From: Pseudomonadota bacterium
GTDB lineage: Bacteria > Pseudomonadota > Alphaproteobacteria > Rhizobiales > Beijerinckiaceae
NCBI GenBank assembly: GCA_023386155.1
Contig: JAEWKH010000115.1
Coordinates: forward strand, 54,157-118,156
Length of the DNA stretch: 64,000 nucleotides
Reading direction: 5' to 3'
The notes under the pieces are model-generated. The model saw nothing but the letters and a program-made list of their open reading frames with translations, did no database searches and was not told the origin of the DNA. The position numbers and the translations under genes were made by a program. Each line of letters begins with the position of its first letter. Position 1 is the first letter of the stretch. Shown here in pieces: positions 45,074-53,982 of the stretch.

Positions 45074-46063
45074 TCATGCACCTCCCGCCAATCCTTCGCG
45101 TCCGTGCGGCGCGTCCAGATCGAGGATCGGCCCGAGCGGCACGATTCCGGTGGGATTGATGGTCCTGTGGCTCTCGTAGTAATGCCCCTTGATATGGGCC
45201 ATGTTCACGGTTTCGGCGATGTTCCCCGTCTGGTAGATGTCGCGGAGATAGCCCGAAAGATGCGGGTAATCCGCGATGCGGCGCAGGTTGCACTTGAAGT
45301 GGCCGACATAGACCGGATCGAAGCGCAGCAGCGTGGTGAAGAGACGGATGTCGGCCTCGGTCAGCCTGTCGCCGCAGAGGTAGCGGCGTGAGGACAGGCG
45401 CTCATCGAGGGCATCGAGCGTTTCGAAGAGCGGGTGAAGAGCCTCTTCATAGGCCTGCTGCGTCGTCGCGAAGCCTGCCTTGTACACGCCGTTGTTGACG
45501 TTGTCGTAGATGCGCCCGTTCAGGCTGTCGATCTCGGCCTGCAGGTCTTGCGGGCAGTAATCGCCCGGCTTGGTGCCGATCGCGTCGAAGGCCGAGTTCA
45601 TCATGCGGATGATCTCGGCGGATTCGTTGTTCACGATCGCGCCGGTCGCCTTGTCCCAGAGCACCGGCACCGTCACGCGGCCCGTATAGGCGGGATCGGC
45701 CGCCGTGTAGACCTGGTGGAGGTATCGAGCCCCGTTGATCGGGTCGGGAATGACGCCGGGCCCTTCCTCGAAGGTCCAGCCGTGCTCCAGCATGCGCCAA
45801 TGCACGACGGAGATGTCGATCATGCCCTCCAGCCCCTTCAGCTTGCGCATGATCAGGGTACGATGGGCCCAGGGGCAGGCGAGCGAGACATAGAGATGGT
45901 AGCGCCCGGCCTCCGCCTTGAAGCCACCGTCCCCCGTCGGGCCGGGAGTTCCATCGGCCGTGACCCAGTTGCGGAACGCCGATGCCTTGCGGACGAAGCG
46001 GCCGCCGGTGCTCTTGGTGTCGTACCAGCGATCCTGCCAGACGCCGTCGATCAGCAATCCCAT
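45074..46063 (-). CDS. Glutathionyl-hydroquinone reductase-like GST (YqjG/ECM4)
   Basis: 329 residues. ECM4-type landmarks: active Cys in HLYVSLACPWAHRTLIMRKLKGL, ISVVHWRMLEHGWTF, PVLWDKATGAIVNNESAEIIRM, and the C-terminal LSSRRYLCGDRLTEADIRLFTTLLRFDPVYVGHFKCN. These omega-like GSTs reduce glutathionyl-hydroquinones and are cytosolic. Start ATG 46061-46063 (MGLLIDGVWQD). No operon partner. Confidence 0.92.
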   Translation of the reverse strand: MGLLIDGVWQDRWYDTKSTGGRFVRKASAFRNWVTADGTPGPTGDGGFKAEAGRYHLYVSLACPWAHRTLIMRKLKGLEGMIDISVVHWRMLEHGWTFEEGPGVIPDPINGARYLHQVYTAADPAYTGRVTVPVLWDKATGAIVNNESAEIIRMMNSAFDAIGTKPGDYCPQDLQAEIDSLNGRIYDNVNNGVYKAGFATTQQAYEEALHPLFETLDALDERLSSRRYLCGDRLTEADIRLFTTLLRFDPVYVGHFKCNLRRIADYPHLSGYLRDIYQTGNIAETVNMAHIKGHYYESHRTINPTGIVPLGPILDLDAPHGREGLAGGA

Positions 46064-46368
46064 CTCATCCTCCCCATCCGGTCACGCTACGGCATCATCG
46101 TCAAAGCAGACAGATGGGCGGGCGGGCCGAGGATCAAGGGGGCCCTGAGCCCTCAGCCGGCCGAGGGCATGCGACAGCGGGCTCGGACGGGGAGGAGCAA
46201 AACCGGCTTGACGGAATTTGAGATGTATTACAGGAACACGAAGGGTCCCACTCACACGGGATCCGCCCTTCTTCCGGGCCAGGCTCCGGAAGAGGGCAGG
46301 GCCTTTCGCCACGACAAGGGGTGACGAAGGGTTCCCGCTCCGTTAGAAATCCCTTGCCTTCCTCGGAA
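46064..46368. other. Intergenic region before the truncated tRNA
   Basis: No gene is supported. Its right end holds GGGTTCCCG (46329-46337) and TCCCTTGCCT (46350-46359), each of which recurs as an exact reverse complement to the right of the tRNA fragment at 46424-46432 and 46451-46460. Confidence 0.5.
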
Positions 46369-46408
46369 GGGCCTGTAGCTCAATGGTTAGAGCCGGCCGC
46401 TCATAACG
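46369..46408 (+). tRNA. 5' half of a tRNA gene with CAT anticodon, truncated
   Basis: GGGCCTG is the 5' acceptor strand, then TA, a D-arm (GCTC ... GAGC) and an anticodon arm GGCCG-CTCATAA-CG with anticodon CAT at 46402-46404, as in the Met/Ile2 class of alphaproteobacteria. After CG the expected stem and T-arm are missing: no GGTTCGA-type T loop and no acceptor 3' strand (CAGGCCC) follow. This is a tRNA cut in the anticodon arm, the usual signature of an integration site or an integration scar. Confidence 0.75.
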
Positions 46409-46819
46409 TCCCGCGCGCAGGATCGGGAACCCTTATTTTCCAAGGCTTTCAGGCAAGGGAAGAGCGTTAGGGGGAGCTATAGGGGGAGTTACCGCCCCGT
46501 TTCCCACTTCGAATTGGCCTCTGCCGGACTTGCTCCGGGGGCGATATTTCGCGACGCCGGGACCGCCCGGCGAAGGCCCCCGTCCGCGTTCCGGCGCATG
46601 AGGTAGAGGCCATGGTGGACACAGGGCGGTGCCCGAAACCACCGCCGCTCAGCCCTGTATGCCTTCGATACCGCGCATCAGGTTCTGTCTGGGGATTTCC
46701 TTGTGTGATAGAGAGCGGCCTGCTCCCATAGAGTGCGGATGATGGTGCCACGACCAGCCTCCGCAAGCTCCTGTTCGGCGAGATGCACGGGATAGCCTGC
46801 AGGTGCTGAGAGAGAACTG
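46409..46819. other. Gap between tRNA fragment and first element gene
   Basis: Contains the partner halves of the inverted repeats around the tRNA piece, and a hairpin ACAGGGC...GCCCTGT (46621-46658, with an inner GGCGGTG/CACCGCC). A leftward frame ending at 46678 encodes SAPAGYPVHLAEQELAEAGRGT and a few residues more, but has only a GTG start inside the next gene and is not called. No integrase is present here. Confidence 0.5.
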
Positions 46820-47995
46820 ATGGCCACGAAGCTCTTTGATGACAAGGAACGGACGAGGACCTCCCCGATGAAACCGGGGGAAGGCGAATTTGCGTTCTAT
46901 GACTCCTCCGCGCGCAAGCCGTATGTGGTGTACCGGGAGCTAGTGAACGGCTGGCTGTCCGAGATGCCCGAGGAGGAGCAGGCCGAGATGGCCGTTCGCT
47001 TCAGGGAGGGGGCGAACGTCCAGTACGAGGCTGCACTGGCTGAACTCGTGATCCACGCTGCGCTCCGGCGTCTCGGCTGGACCATAGAGGTTCATCCGGC
47101 ATGCCCGCATCCTACGCGGAAACCTGACTTTCTGGTCAAGGATGAACAGGGGAGCAGGCTGGCCTTCGTTGAAGTGACGACCTTCGGCCCTGAGGTCGAG
47201 ACCATCAAGGCAGGTAAACGGGAAGCCGCGATCTACAGTGCCCTAGACAGCGCCGATCTGCCCGCCGGATGGCTGCTCGGATACAGCGTCGATCAGTATG
47301 GAGCGGATTCCCCGAGTCTCAAGAAACTGAAGCGTGACGTCGAGCTGTGGGCGGCAGAGGTTTGCGGCGATGATCCGACGCAGATGCCGCGCCGGGTGTT
47401 CGAGGCCGGCGAATGGCGCATCGAGCTTACACTGCATGGCGGCTTCAAAACGGACAAGAGGTACGAGCGCAAGATTGGCGCGGCGATGACAAGTGTGCGC
47501 TCGCTGGCGCCTCACCTCGATCTGCGCCAGGCGCTTGAACTCAAGGGGCAGCGCTACGGCATCGTGGACACGCCGTACCTCATCGTTGTGGCCGACTGCA
47601 AAGACTCGATCCCGACCGGAGACGATGTCTCCGATGCTCTGCTTGATGCGTTGTTCGGCAGCCCGGCTGTGATCTTCCGGCGGCTTCCTGATGGGAGGAC
47701 CGAGACTGAGGAGACACGGATGAACGATGGGTATTGGGGCCGCCCCGGGGGGCCTCGCAACGCCAATGTCAGTGGCGTTCTCCTGCTGCCTCAGCCGAAC
47801 CTGTGGAAGCTGCGCGACCAGCGCTGGCAGCCTTTGATCGCGCATAATCCCTTCGCGGCCAATCCGCTCCCCAAGAAGCTGCTGCCTTTGCCCGGATACG
47901 CATACAGCGAGGACACGGATGAGTTCGGACGGACTGAAGGCACACTTCTCGCCGACATTCTACAGCTGCCCGAGGAATGGCCGCCCGAAGACTAA
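46820..47995 (+). CDS. PD-(D/E)XK nuclease-like protein, 391 aa
   Basis: Function unknown. Residues about 70-120 (AALAELVIHAALRRLGWTIEVHPACPHPTRKPDFLVKDEQGSRLAFVEVTTFG) show the PD-(D/E)XK layout: a Glu helix, PDF strand and EV strand. The final position is Thr (EVTT) instead of Lys, a variant seen in uncharacterised relatives, so activity is uncertain. The C-terminal half (GVLLLPQPNLWKLRDQRWQPLIAHNPFAANPL) resembles no family I know. No membrane segment. As the first gene after the truncated tRNA it may serve defence or the element. Confidence 0.7.
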   Translation: MATKLFDDKERTRTSPMKPGEGEFAFYDSSARKPYVVYRELVNGWLSEMPEEEQAEMAVRFREGANVQYEAALAELVIHAALRRLGWTIEVHPACPHPTRKPDFLVKDEQGSRLAFVEVTTFGPEVETIKAGKREAAIYSALDSADLPAGWLLGYSVDQYGADSPSLKKLKRDVELWAAEVCGDDPTQMPRRVFEAGEWRIELTLHGGFKTDKRYERKIGAAMTSVRSLAPHLDLRQALELKGQRYGIVDTPYLIVVADCKDSIPTGDDVSDALLDALFGSPAVIFRRLPDGRTETEETRMNDGYWGRPGGPRNANVSGVLLLPQPNLWKLRDQRWQPLIAHNPFAANPLPKKLLPLPGYAYSEDTDEFGRTEGTLLADILQLPEEWPPED

Positions 47996-48070
47996 GCTGG
48001 CAGCCTACTCGATGGTTCACATCCTCGCAGGTCGGCGTCCGGCAAGTGCACCAGCCGGACTGCCGGAAGC

Positions 48071-50350
48071 CTAGCCGAGCCGCGTTCTCGTGGCCTTGAG
48101 AGCCCTACTGCAGTAGGACTTCAGCTCGCCGACCGAAAGGACCACCTCGGGTGCGACTTCGCCTGGCGCGTGGTGAAACTGGCGGGCATACATGTTGATC
48201 TCGTCGAGTTCTTCGATGAGCCCATGCAGGATATGGCCTTCGCCCGCGCCTCGGACCTGCTCGATGATCTCGCCCAGCGCCTTGTTGCCGAACTGCCCAG
48301 GGCACACCGCCTTGCAGTGGCCCTCCAAGGTCGGCCTGATCTTCTTCACGATGTCCTCGGGGTTGCTGTCATCGCCCTCGAGGTAGCGCTGCAGCGCCTC
48401 GACGTTCCTCAGGCGGTCTTCCTTCACGGCCTCCTGGATGTCCCACTCGGCCATGGATGTTCCCTGGCCTGCAGAGAGGAGCTGCATCGCCTTGCGCTGG
48501 TCCGGGGGCAGGTTGTCCCATACCAGCTTCAGGAAGTGGGCGTCGTGCGACAGGACGATCACCTGTCCGCACCGGTTCCCGACCTCCTTGATGCGGTACG
48601 CCGTTGCGTTCCGGCGGAACGCGTCCTGGGACTGGAAGGGGTCGTCGAGGATCACTGCGAGCCCAGGAGGCGTGTCGGTGCGCTCGAGCTCCGCCATGAA
48701 GAGGGATAGGGCGAGCGCGCTCCGGTCGCCGCCCGAGAGTGTGTTGCGGAAGCTCGGTTCGTCATGTCCTGTCTTCTCGGTCCCGAGATCGATCGGCACG
48801 CCATTGATCACGATCTGGTAGGTCGAGCTCGGAAGGCCCTTCGGGAACTCCGCCCTCGTGCCGCGGATGCGGAAGCCGACGGCGAACCGTTCGAGGTGGC
48901 GGTTCAGCGTGCCCTCGTACTCGGCGATGATGCGGTCCATGTATTTCTCGAGCGCTTCCCGGGCCGTGGACTTCTCCGTATCGAGATCCGCCTTCTCCGT
49001 CTGGAGCCGCAGATACGTCTCGCAGGCGGTCCTGATCGGCTCCTCGAAACGGGTCTTCTGGGCACGCAGCTTCGCGACGGTGGCCCTCGCAATTCCGAGG
49101 TCCAGCGCTTCGGTCGCCGCCTTGTGGGCATCGAGTGCAGCGTTGGCGACCTCGACGGCGACGTTGTATGCCTTGATGCCGTCTACAGCTTCGTTGAAGG
49201 CGGTCTCGGCCGCGGCGAGCACATGGTCTTCAGTCACGGCCTCAAGAAGGCTTCTGGCCTTGTGGTCGAGAAGGCTGAGAGCGGCTGCCTGCATCTGTGT
49301 GATGGCCGCCCTGAGCCGCTCGATATCGAGCGCAGGCAACGGAGGAACATGGCAGTACTCGTCCCAGAACACGGTTGAGCCGGCGTTCTGCGCGGCCACC
49401 GCCTCGAAGCGCGCCAGCGTGCCTTCGCCCATACCGTCGGTGATTGTGCGCCGGATGTCCGCGATCCGGCGGGAGAGGTCGGCGTACGATTGGCTGAAGC
49501 ATGCCCGGTAAGCCCGGACCAGGTCATTGTCACGCACGCCTTGGGCGCAGAAGGGGCACGTGTCGTCCTTCACCAGGGCGACGCCGCGGGAGAGCCACTT
49601 TTGGCCGTCCGGGACAGCGAGGTGCTCGACGTGCTCCCCAAGCCTGCGCTCCGCATCCTCCGAGACGTCATCGAGCGTCAGGCACAGAACTTCCGCGTAG
49701 TCGGTCGGAAGACCAGGTACGGGAAGGGCGGCGAACCCCTTGTGGGTCCGCAGTTCCTCCGACTTCTGGGCTGAGCCGACGGCCCTCTCTGCGCTCTCGA
49801 TATGCCGGTCGATATCGGGGTCGGGCTCCAGGGCGAGGAACTTCGCCAGAGTCATCCCGTGCGGCACCGCGGCTTCCACGGTCTGCTTGCTCGTGCGAAT
49901 CGGCGCGTTGAGCTCCGACTTCTTTGCCTCAAGCTCCTCAACAAGCCTCGCGAGCCTCACACCTTCGGAGCCCACGACGACTTGGAACAGGTTTCGCCGG
50001 TGATTGATGTCAACGACATCGCCGGCATGCACGTTGTCGCGGACATAGGTGGCGTCGAAGATTGATACGCCGTCGAGATGAACCGACCAGTTGCCGTCCT
50101 TGAATACGGCCATCTTGCCGTTGGACAGCAGGATCTTGACCTCCGGCTGAAGAGTCGAGCCGACAGTCCGGCGCCCCATGATGTAGCCCGGGTCTCCCGT
50201 CTGGAGGGATCGGATGATGTCGCAGAGGGTCGTCTTGCCGACACCGTTCTCGGCATAGATGAGCGTGTATTTCTTGAATTCCACATCGCCCGAGCAGCCG
50301 AAGCGCTCGAAGCGACCGATACCTTGGACCGAGATAATTTTCTTGAGCAT
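48071..50350 (-). CDS. AAA_13/RloC-like SMC-type ATPase
   Basis: 759 residues. Walker A is AENGVGKTTL (about 33-42); long charged helices follow, interrupted by CPFC (Cys265, Cys268), a possible zinc hook; the ABC signature LSGGDRSALALSLF and Walker B VILDDPFQSQD come at about 540-580, with a switch His in VIVLSHDAHFLK. The last 190 residues include an RPTLEGH motif and end in a helical FHHAPGEV segment. This architecture belongs to the COG4694 group that includes RloC, a wobble-nucleotide-excising tRNase; an R-x3-E pair is present but nuclease function is only inferred. ATG 50350 chosen (MLKKIISVQGIGRF). Confidence 0.75.
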   Translation of the reverse strand: MLKKIISVQGIGRFERFGCSGDVEFKKYTLIYAENGVGKTTLCDIIRSLQTGDPGYIMGRRTVGSTLQPEVKILLSNGKMAVFKDGNWSVHLDGVSIFDATYVRDNVHAGDVVDINHRRNLFQVVVGSEGVRLARLVEELEAKKSELNAPIRTSKQTVEAAVPHGMTLAKFLALEPDPDIDRHIESAERAVGSAQKSEELRTHKGFAALPVPGLPTDYAEVLCLTLDDVSEDAERRLGEHVEHLAVPDGQKWLSRGVALVKDDTCPFCAQGVRDNDLVRAYRACFSQSYADLSRRIADIRRTITDGMGEGTLARFEAVAAQNAGSTVFWDEYCHVPPLPALDIERLRAAITQMQAAALSLLDHKARSLLEAVTEDHVLAAAETAFNEAVDGIKAYNVAVEVANAALDAHKAATEALDLGIARATVAKLRAQKTRFEEPIRTACETYLRLQTEKADLDTEKSTAREALEKYMDRIIAEYEGTLNRHLERFAVGFRIRGTRAEFPKGLPSSTYQIVINGVPIDLGTEKTGHDEPSFRNTLSGGDRSALALSLFMAELERTDTPPGLAVILDDPFQSQDAFRRNATAYRIKEVGNRCGQVIVLSHDAHFLKLVWDNLPPDQRKAMQLLSAGQGTSMAEWDIQEAVKEDRLRNVEALQRYLEGDDSNPEDIVKKIRPTLEGHCKAVCPGQFGNKALGEIIEQVRGAGEGHILHGLIEELDEINMYARQFHHAPGEVAPEVVLSVGELKSYCSRALKATRTRLG

Positions 50351-50527
50351 GGGGAATGACTCGAGGGCGGGAGATCGTACATATCCTCTGTCCCCCACCC
50401 GAATCCAGTGACCCTGGCCTGAGCAGGTCCGGAATACGTCTGCTGCGAATGGTCCCAGGTCTTGCTGCCCCCGGGCTCAGGCACTCCAGCTCCGCAAGGT
50501 ATCCCGACGGTATCTACGATGAGCCAA

Positions 50528-51631
50528 TCAGAGCCCCGACAGGGCGTCGAGATCCTCCTGCGAGATCTCCGCCACGTCCGCCGGAGCCGACGCATCGTCA
50601 CGCCTGGGGCCCTGTACCACCGAGAGCAGATCCACAAGCTTCGTAGCCGCGGTCTTCGCCTGTCTGAGCGTTGGCCGCACCATGGCGCGCTGCCCCTCGT
50701 TCGGGTATGGGACGATAGCGAGGAAGGCGTCGCGCGGCGCCATGTCGACCCGGCGCCCCTTGAACATGGCGGCCACGACATGACGGATTTCCGCGCCCTG
50801 CATCTTCGCAGCGACGCCTCCCATCCGCAGGACCGTGCCGTCCAGGGCGCGGTCTGCGCCGGCCTGCCGGATGAACTCCATCTCGATCTCGGGGATCCCG
50901 TCATGGCCGTGCTCGCGCCAGTAGACCCTGCGCTCAACATCATCGCGCTGGATCTCGGCGGCGGTGCCGTCACTTCCGACCGCGATGTACGTCCGCCATG
51001 TCCGGTGGCTAATGGCATAGAGGCCAGGCCCGAAATCCCAGCCGACCTCACTCCAGGGCTTTCCGGGCGCGCGGTCATCGTCGATGAAGCGCAGCGCCAA
51101 GCCATACCGCGGGCACGTTCCGGTGACCTCCGCGAGCCACTCGATGGTGTGGTAGGCGGTCCTGAATATCCGCACCATCTCAGTCCTCCTGTGCCCGATG
51201 CGGCCCTCAAGCCTGTAACGGCCCCACGTCGCCGTGATCCCGACCTCCGCCTTGTCCGGCTTGCGGACGAGGGCGAAGTCTACGGTCTCGGAGTAGTAGC
51301 CGTTGGACGAGCCGTACCAGCGGATGTCGACGTGGCCTTTGTTGGTGGCGAGCTTGTAGAAGGTCCAGGTAGCGTTGCCGCCGTCCGGGTCTTCGTTCGA
51401 CACCTCCTCCGCGACGAGAATCGGCGAGCCGACGAGGTCATCGAGGTCGCTGACGATGTCCTCGATGTTGACGGACTCGCAGCAGTCCTGCTCGTGGTAC
51501 ATCAAGTAGACGGACCCATCGTCGACGTGGAACCGGATCTCGTCGTCGTCTTCGATCCTCTCCACATTCACCATGGTCTTGCCGACGAGTTCGGTGACGG
51601 ATCTGGGGTCATAGTCACGGTAGCTGCGCAA
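50528..51631 (-). CDS. DUF7448-containing hypothetical protein
   Basis: 367 residues. Residues about 10-120 (DDGSVYLMYHEQDCCESVNIEDIVSDLDDLVGSPILVAEEVSNE ... TWTFYKLATNKGHVDIRWYGSSNGYYSETVDF) match DUF7448, a domain frequent in phage genes. The remainder has no recognised family (WEVGWDFGPGLYAISHRTWRTYIAV-like middle, acidic C-terminus). It precedes the RloC-like gene on the same strand, 177 bp apart, and starts opposite the HTH gene across a palindrome-rich gap. Phage or element origin is inferred. Confidence 0.7.
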   Translation of the reverse strand: MRSYRDYDPRSVTELVGKTMVNVERIEDDDEIRFHVDDGSVYLMYHEQDCCESVNIEDIVSDLDDLVGSPILVAEEVSNEDPDGGNATWTFYKLATNKGHVDIRWYGSSNGYYSETVDFALVRKPDKAEVGITATWGRYRLEGRIGHRRTEMVRIFRTAYHTIEWLAEVTGTCPRYGLALRFIDDDRAPGKPWSEVGWDFGPGLYAISHRTWRTYIAVGSDGTAAEIQRDDVERRVYWREHGHDGIPEIEMEFIRQAGADRALDGTVLRMGGVAAKMQGAEIRHVVAAMFKGRRVDMAPRDAFLAIVPYPNEGQRAMVRPTLRQAKTAATKLVDLLSVVQGPRRDDASAPADVAEISQEDLDALSGL

Positions 51632-51737
51632 GGCCGTTCTCCTCTAGAAGGACAACGCTCCGGCGCCGGCTCGAAAGCCACAACTAGTTTCGGCCTGCCA
51701 GAAATTTGTAGCAAATCCCTATCGAAAGGTAGGGGAA

Positions 51738-51772
51738 GATGTTTACCGCCGTGTAACACGAAGGTAAACATC
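51738..51772. promoter_or_regulatory. Perfect inverted repeat 1 in element control region
   Basis: GATGTTTACC (51738-51747) and GGTAAACATC (51763-51772) are exact complements with a 15-base centre that itself holds GTGT-aa-CAC. It lies in the 363-bp divergent gap between the DUF7448 gene and the HTH gene. Operator or replication-origin role is inferred. Confidence 0.7.
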
Positions 51773-51780
51773 CCGGTCTA

Positions 51781-51816
51781 CTTTGTCAGAAATCTGCACT
51801 CGTTTTTCTGACAAAG
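51781..51816. promoter_or_regulatory. Perfect inverted repeat 2 in element control region
   Basis: CTTTGTCAGAAA (51781-51792) and TTTCTGACAAAG (51805-51816) are exact 12-bp complements separated by 12 bases, only 8 bp from inverted repeat 1 but unrelated in sequence. A likely binding site for a dimeric regulator; the neighbouring HTH product is a candidate. Confidence 0.7.
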
Positions 51817-51994
51817 CGGTGATGATAGACTCGCCCGTTTTCGGGCCTCCAGAGACCATTCCCGCTCTGGGATCAAGGACTTAGCCGTGGGGACAGACTC
51901 GGCGTCCGCGCCCACTTCATGAGGCGCGGAATAGGTAAGGCTGCGGCAAGGGATCCCTGCTATGTTCACGCTCCTGATTTAAGGATTCGGACAT

Positions 51995-52378
51995 ATGGTC
52001 TCAAGGACATACAAGCGCCCGCCGCCGCCGAAGTCGCGCGTCGAGGAGCTCAGGCGCATCGGGCAGGCGGCGCTCGGGGTCAGGTGGGTGTACCGGCTGG
52101 CGAAGGCCTCCGGGGTCGCCGTCCGCAGCGCCCAGCGCTGGAACAACGGGCAGCATCCAGTCCCCGACGCCGTCATGGACTACCTGTACGACCAGGCGGC
52201 CAAGAGGAACGCGGCGCGCCTGGACATGAGGATCGCGGAGCTCCTCGAGGAAGTTCAGAAGATCGACGGCCTGGACGCCCTCGTCGTCGCCGGGGCGCTG
52301 CGCGACGCCGCGGACAGCCTCATGCCGACCGACGAGGACGCGGAGGCTGTGGAGAAGCTGTCGCAGGACATGTCCTAA
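51995..52378 (+). CDS. Small HTH protein, candidate element regulator
   Basis: 127 residues. LGVRWVYRLAKASGVAVRSAQRWNNGQHPVPDAVMDYLYDQ is a Cro/C1-like helix-turn-helix with a recognition-helix pattern (VAVRSAQRWNNG). A charged C-terminal helix (MRIAELLEEVQKIDGLDALVV) may dimerise. It lies beside the two palindromes and upstream of the AAA ATPase gene (92 bp), so it may control the element's early operon. No phage repressor peptidase domain. Confidence 0.65.
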   Translation: MVSRTYKRPPPPKSRVEELRRIGQAALGVRWVYRLAKASGVAVRSAQRWNNGQHPVPDAVMDYLYDQAAKRNAARLDMRIAELLEEVQKIDGLDALVVAGALRDAADSLMPTDEDAEAVEKLSQDMS

Positions 52379-52470
52379 CGGAATCCTTACTTTTTCTTAA
52401 GCACCTCCGAGCATAGGGTACGACGTGGACCAGGACGGCATGGGCCGCCGGTCACGGCACGGAGGCCACT

Positions 52471-53970
52471 ATGTCAGATGTACTTCCGGCGACGCACGCT
52501 ATTCTTTGCGGCGCGCCTTTCTACTCGAACGCATGGATCGACGACCTGAGGCTGTGGACGAGCCTGCCCACGGGCGAGCCGGCACGGCTCCTGAAATACC
52601 TGCGCCGCGACCGGGCGCGGTCGGATGACGCCGTCGCGATCGCCGAGTGCCGCACGCTGCTTGCGACGGCTGACCGCCTGCCCGTCGCCGACGTCGCCGC
52701 GGCCCTGGAGGACCTGCACCGGCGCGTCTCCAGGCTGCCGGAGTGGGAGCTCGGGCGCGAGGTCTCGCTGCGCGTGGCTCTCTACGGCGCCGAGGCGGGA
52801 TCCCGCCGGCTGCTCGCCCGCCTCTCGCGGCACGTCGACCATCTCGTCTACAGCACGTATGCCCAGGGCGAGCTCGTCGCCTGCGCGGCCGGGCTCCAGA
52901 TCTTCGTCCGGTACGCGTGGATGCGCGGCATGTCCAAGGGCGGGACGGTCGCCCAGGCCGCGTGCGACGCGGGCCGCAGGGTGCTGCTGCAGCACGAGGT
53001 CGGGCTGCCGGTGCCCGAGGGCGACTCCGCCCTCGCCAGGATCCTCGAGGGCGTCGAGGAGTCGTACATCGCCGACCTTCTCCGCGAGGAGCCGCGCTCC
53101 ACGATCGTGGTGCCGGCCGCGGCCGACAGGAAGACGATCTCGGATCTCAAGCCGTCGCGCATGCAGACGCGGCAGGCCGTGGCCTCCGACATCGCGGGCC
53201 GCCCGCTGCGCCTGATCAGGGCGCCTGATCCGAGCGACGTCCGTGCCGATCTCGTGAGCCGATGGCCGCACGCAGTCGGCATCATCGACGCCCTGCTGCG
53301 CGACGTGTCCCGCCGCGGGCCCGCACGCCTGCGGAATTCTCTTGTCGTCGGCAGCCCAGGCTCCGGGAAGTCGGCACTGTGCGCGGCGATCTGCGAGGCG
53401 CTGGGCCTGCCGTCCGTCCTCTACCCGTGCGGCGGCAGCGCCGACGGAAGCATCGCCGGCACATCCGCACAATGGTCAACCGGCAGAATCAGCGTGCCCC
53501 TTTCCCTATGCCGATCGAGCGAGACGGCGAACCCGGCGATCATCCTCGACGAGATCGAGAAGGCCGGCCGGTCGCGGGAGAACGGGTCGCTCATCGACGC
53601 GCTGCTGGCGATGCTGGAGCCGTCGACGGCCAGGAGATACAGGGACCCGATGCTGGAGGTCGAGACGGACCTCTCGCATGTCTCCTGGCTCGCCACGTCG
53701 AACGACGCCAGCAAGATCCCGGCGCCGCTGCGGGACCGGTTCCGGATCCTCCGCATGCCCGACCCGCAACCAGCGCACCTGCAGGCGCTGCTGCCCGGGA
53801 TCCTCGCCGACATCGCGCGCGAGACCGACGGCCAGGAGTGGGCCCAGGCTCTCGCGGGCGACGAGATCGCGGCCATCGCACGGGCATGGGGAGGAGGAAG
53901 CCTCAGGCGCCTGCGGCGCATCGTGGAGGTCGTCGTCGACATGCGCGACAGCCACGCCCCGCGGCACTGA
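52471..53970 (+). CDS. Lon-like AAA ATPase without protease domain
   Basis: 499 residues. The N-terminal 260 residues are helical with no recognised family. The C-terminal half is an AAA module close to Lon: Walker A SLVVGSPGSGKSALC (about 290-304), Walker B PAIILDEIEKAG, sensor 1 HVSWLATSNDASKIPAPL, and the Arg-finger-like RDRFRI, then a helical lid. There is no Ser-Lys protease dyad after it. A remodelling ATPase acting on DNA-bound or replication proteins is a plausible role. It has AGGCCACT before ATG 52471 and a small gene 12 bp after it. Confidence 0.78.
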   Translation: MSDVLPATHAILCGAPFYSNAWIDDLRLWTSLPTGEPARLLKYLRRDRARSDDAVAIAECRTLLATADRLPVADVAAALEDLHRRVSRLPEWELGREVSLRVALYGAEAGSRRLLARLSRHVDHLVYSTYAQGELVACAAGLQIFVRYAWMRGMSKGGTVAQAACDAGRRVLLQHEVGLPVPEGDSALARILEGVEESYIADLLREEPRSTIVVPAAADRKTISDLKPSRMQTRQAVASDIAGRPLRLIRAPDPSDVRADLVSRWPHAVGIIDALLRDVSRRGPARLRNSLVVGSPGSGKSALCAAICEALGLPSVLYPCGGSADGSIAGTSAQWSTGRISVPLSLCRSSETANPAIILDEIEKAGRSRENGSLIDALLAMLEPSTARRYRDPMLEVETDLSHVSWLATSNDASKIPAPLRDRFRILRMPDPQPAHLQALLPGILADIARETDGQEWAQALAGDEIAAIARAWGGGSLRRLRRIVEVVVDMRDSHAPRH

Positions 53971-53982
53971 GAGGAGGCGCGC

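Noticed and set aside
46369..46819. Intact tRNA with a group I intron in the anticodon loop
   Set aside because: No 3' half (T-arm, CAGGCCC acceptor strand) occurs in the next 400 bp or elsewhere nearby, and no intron core was seen.
46678..46822. Short leftward frame (SAPAGYPVHLAEQELAEAGRGT...)
   Set aside because: Only a GTG start inside another gene and no recognisable family; could be an old recombinase end but not supportable.
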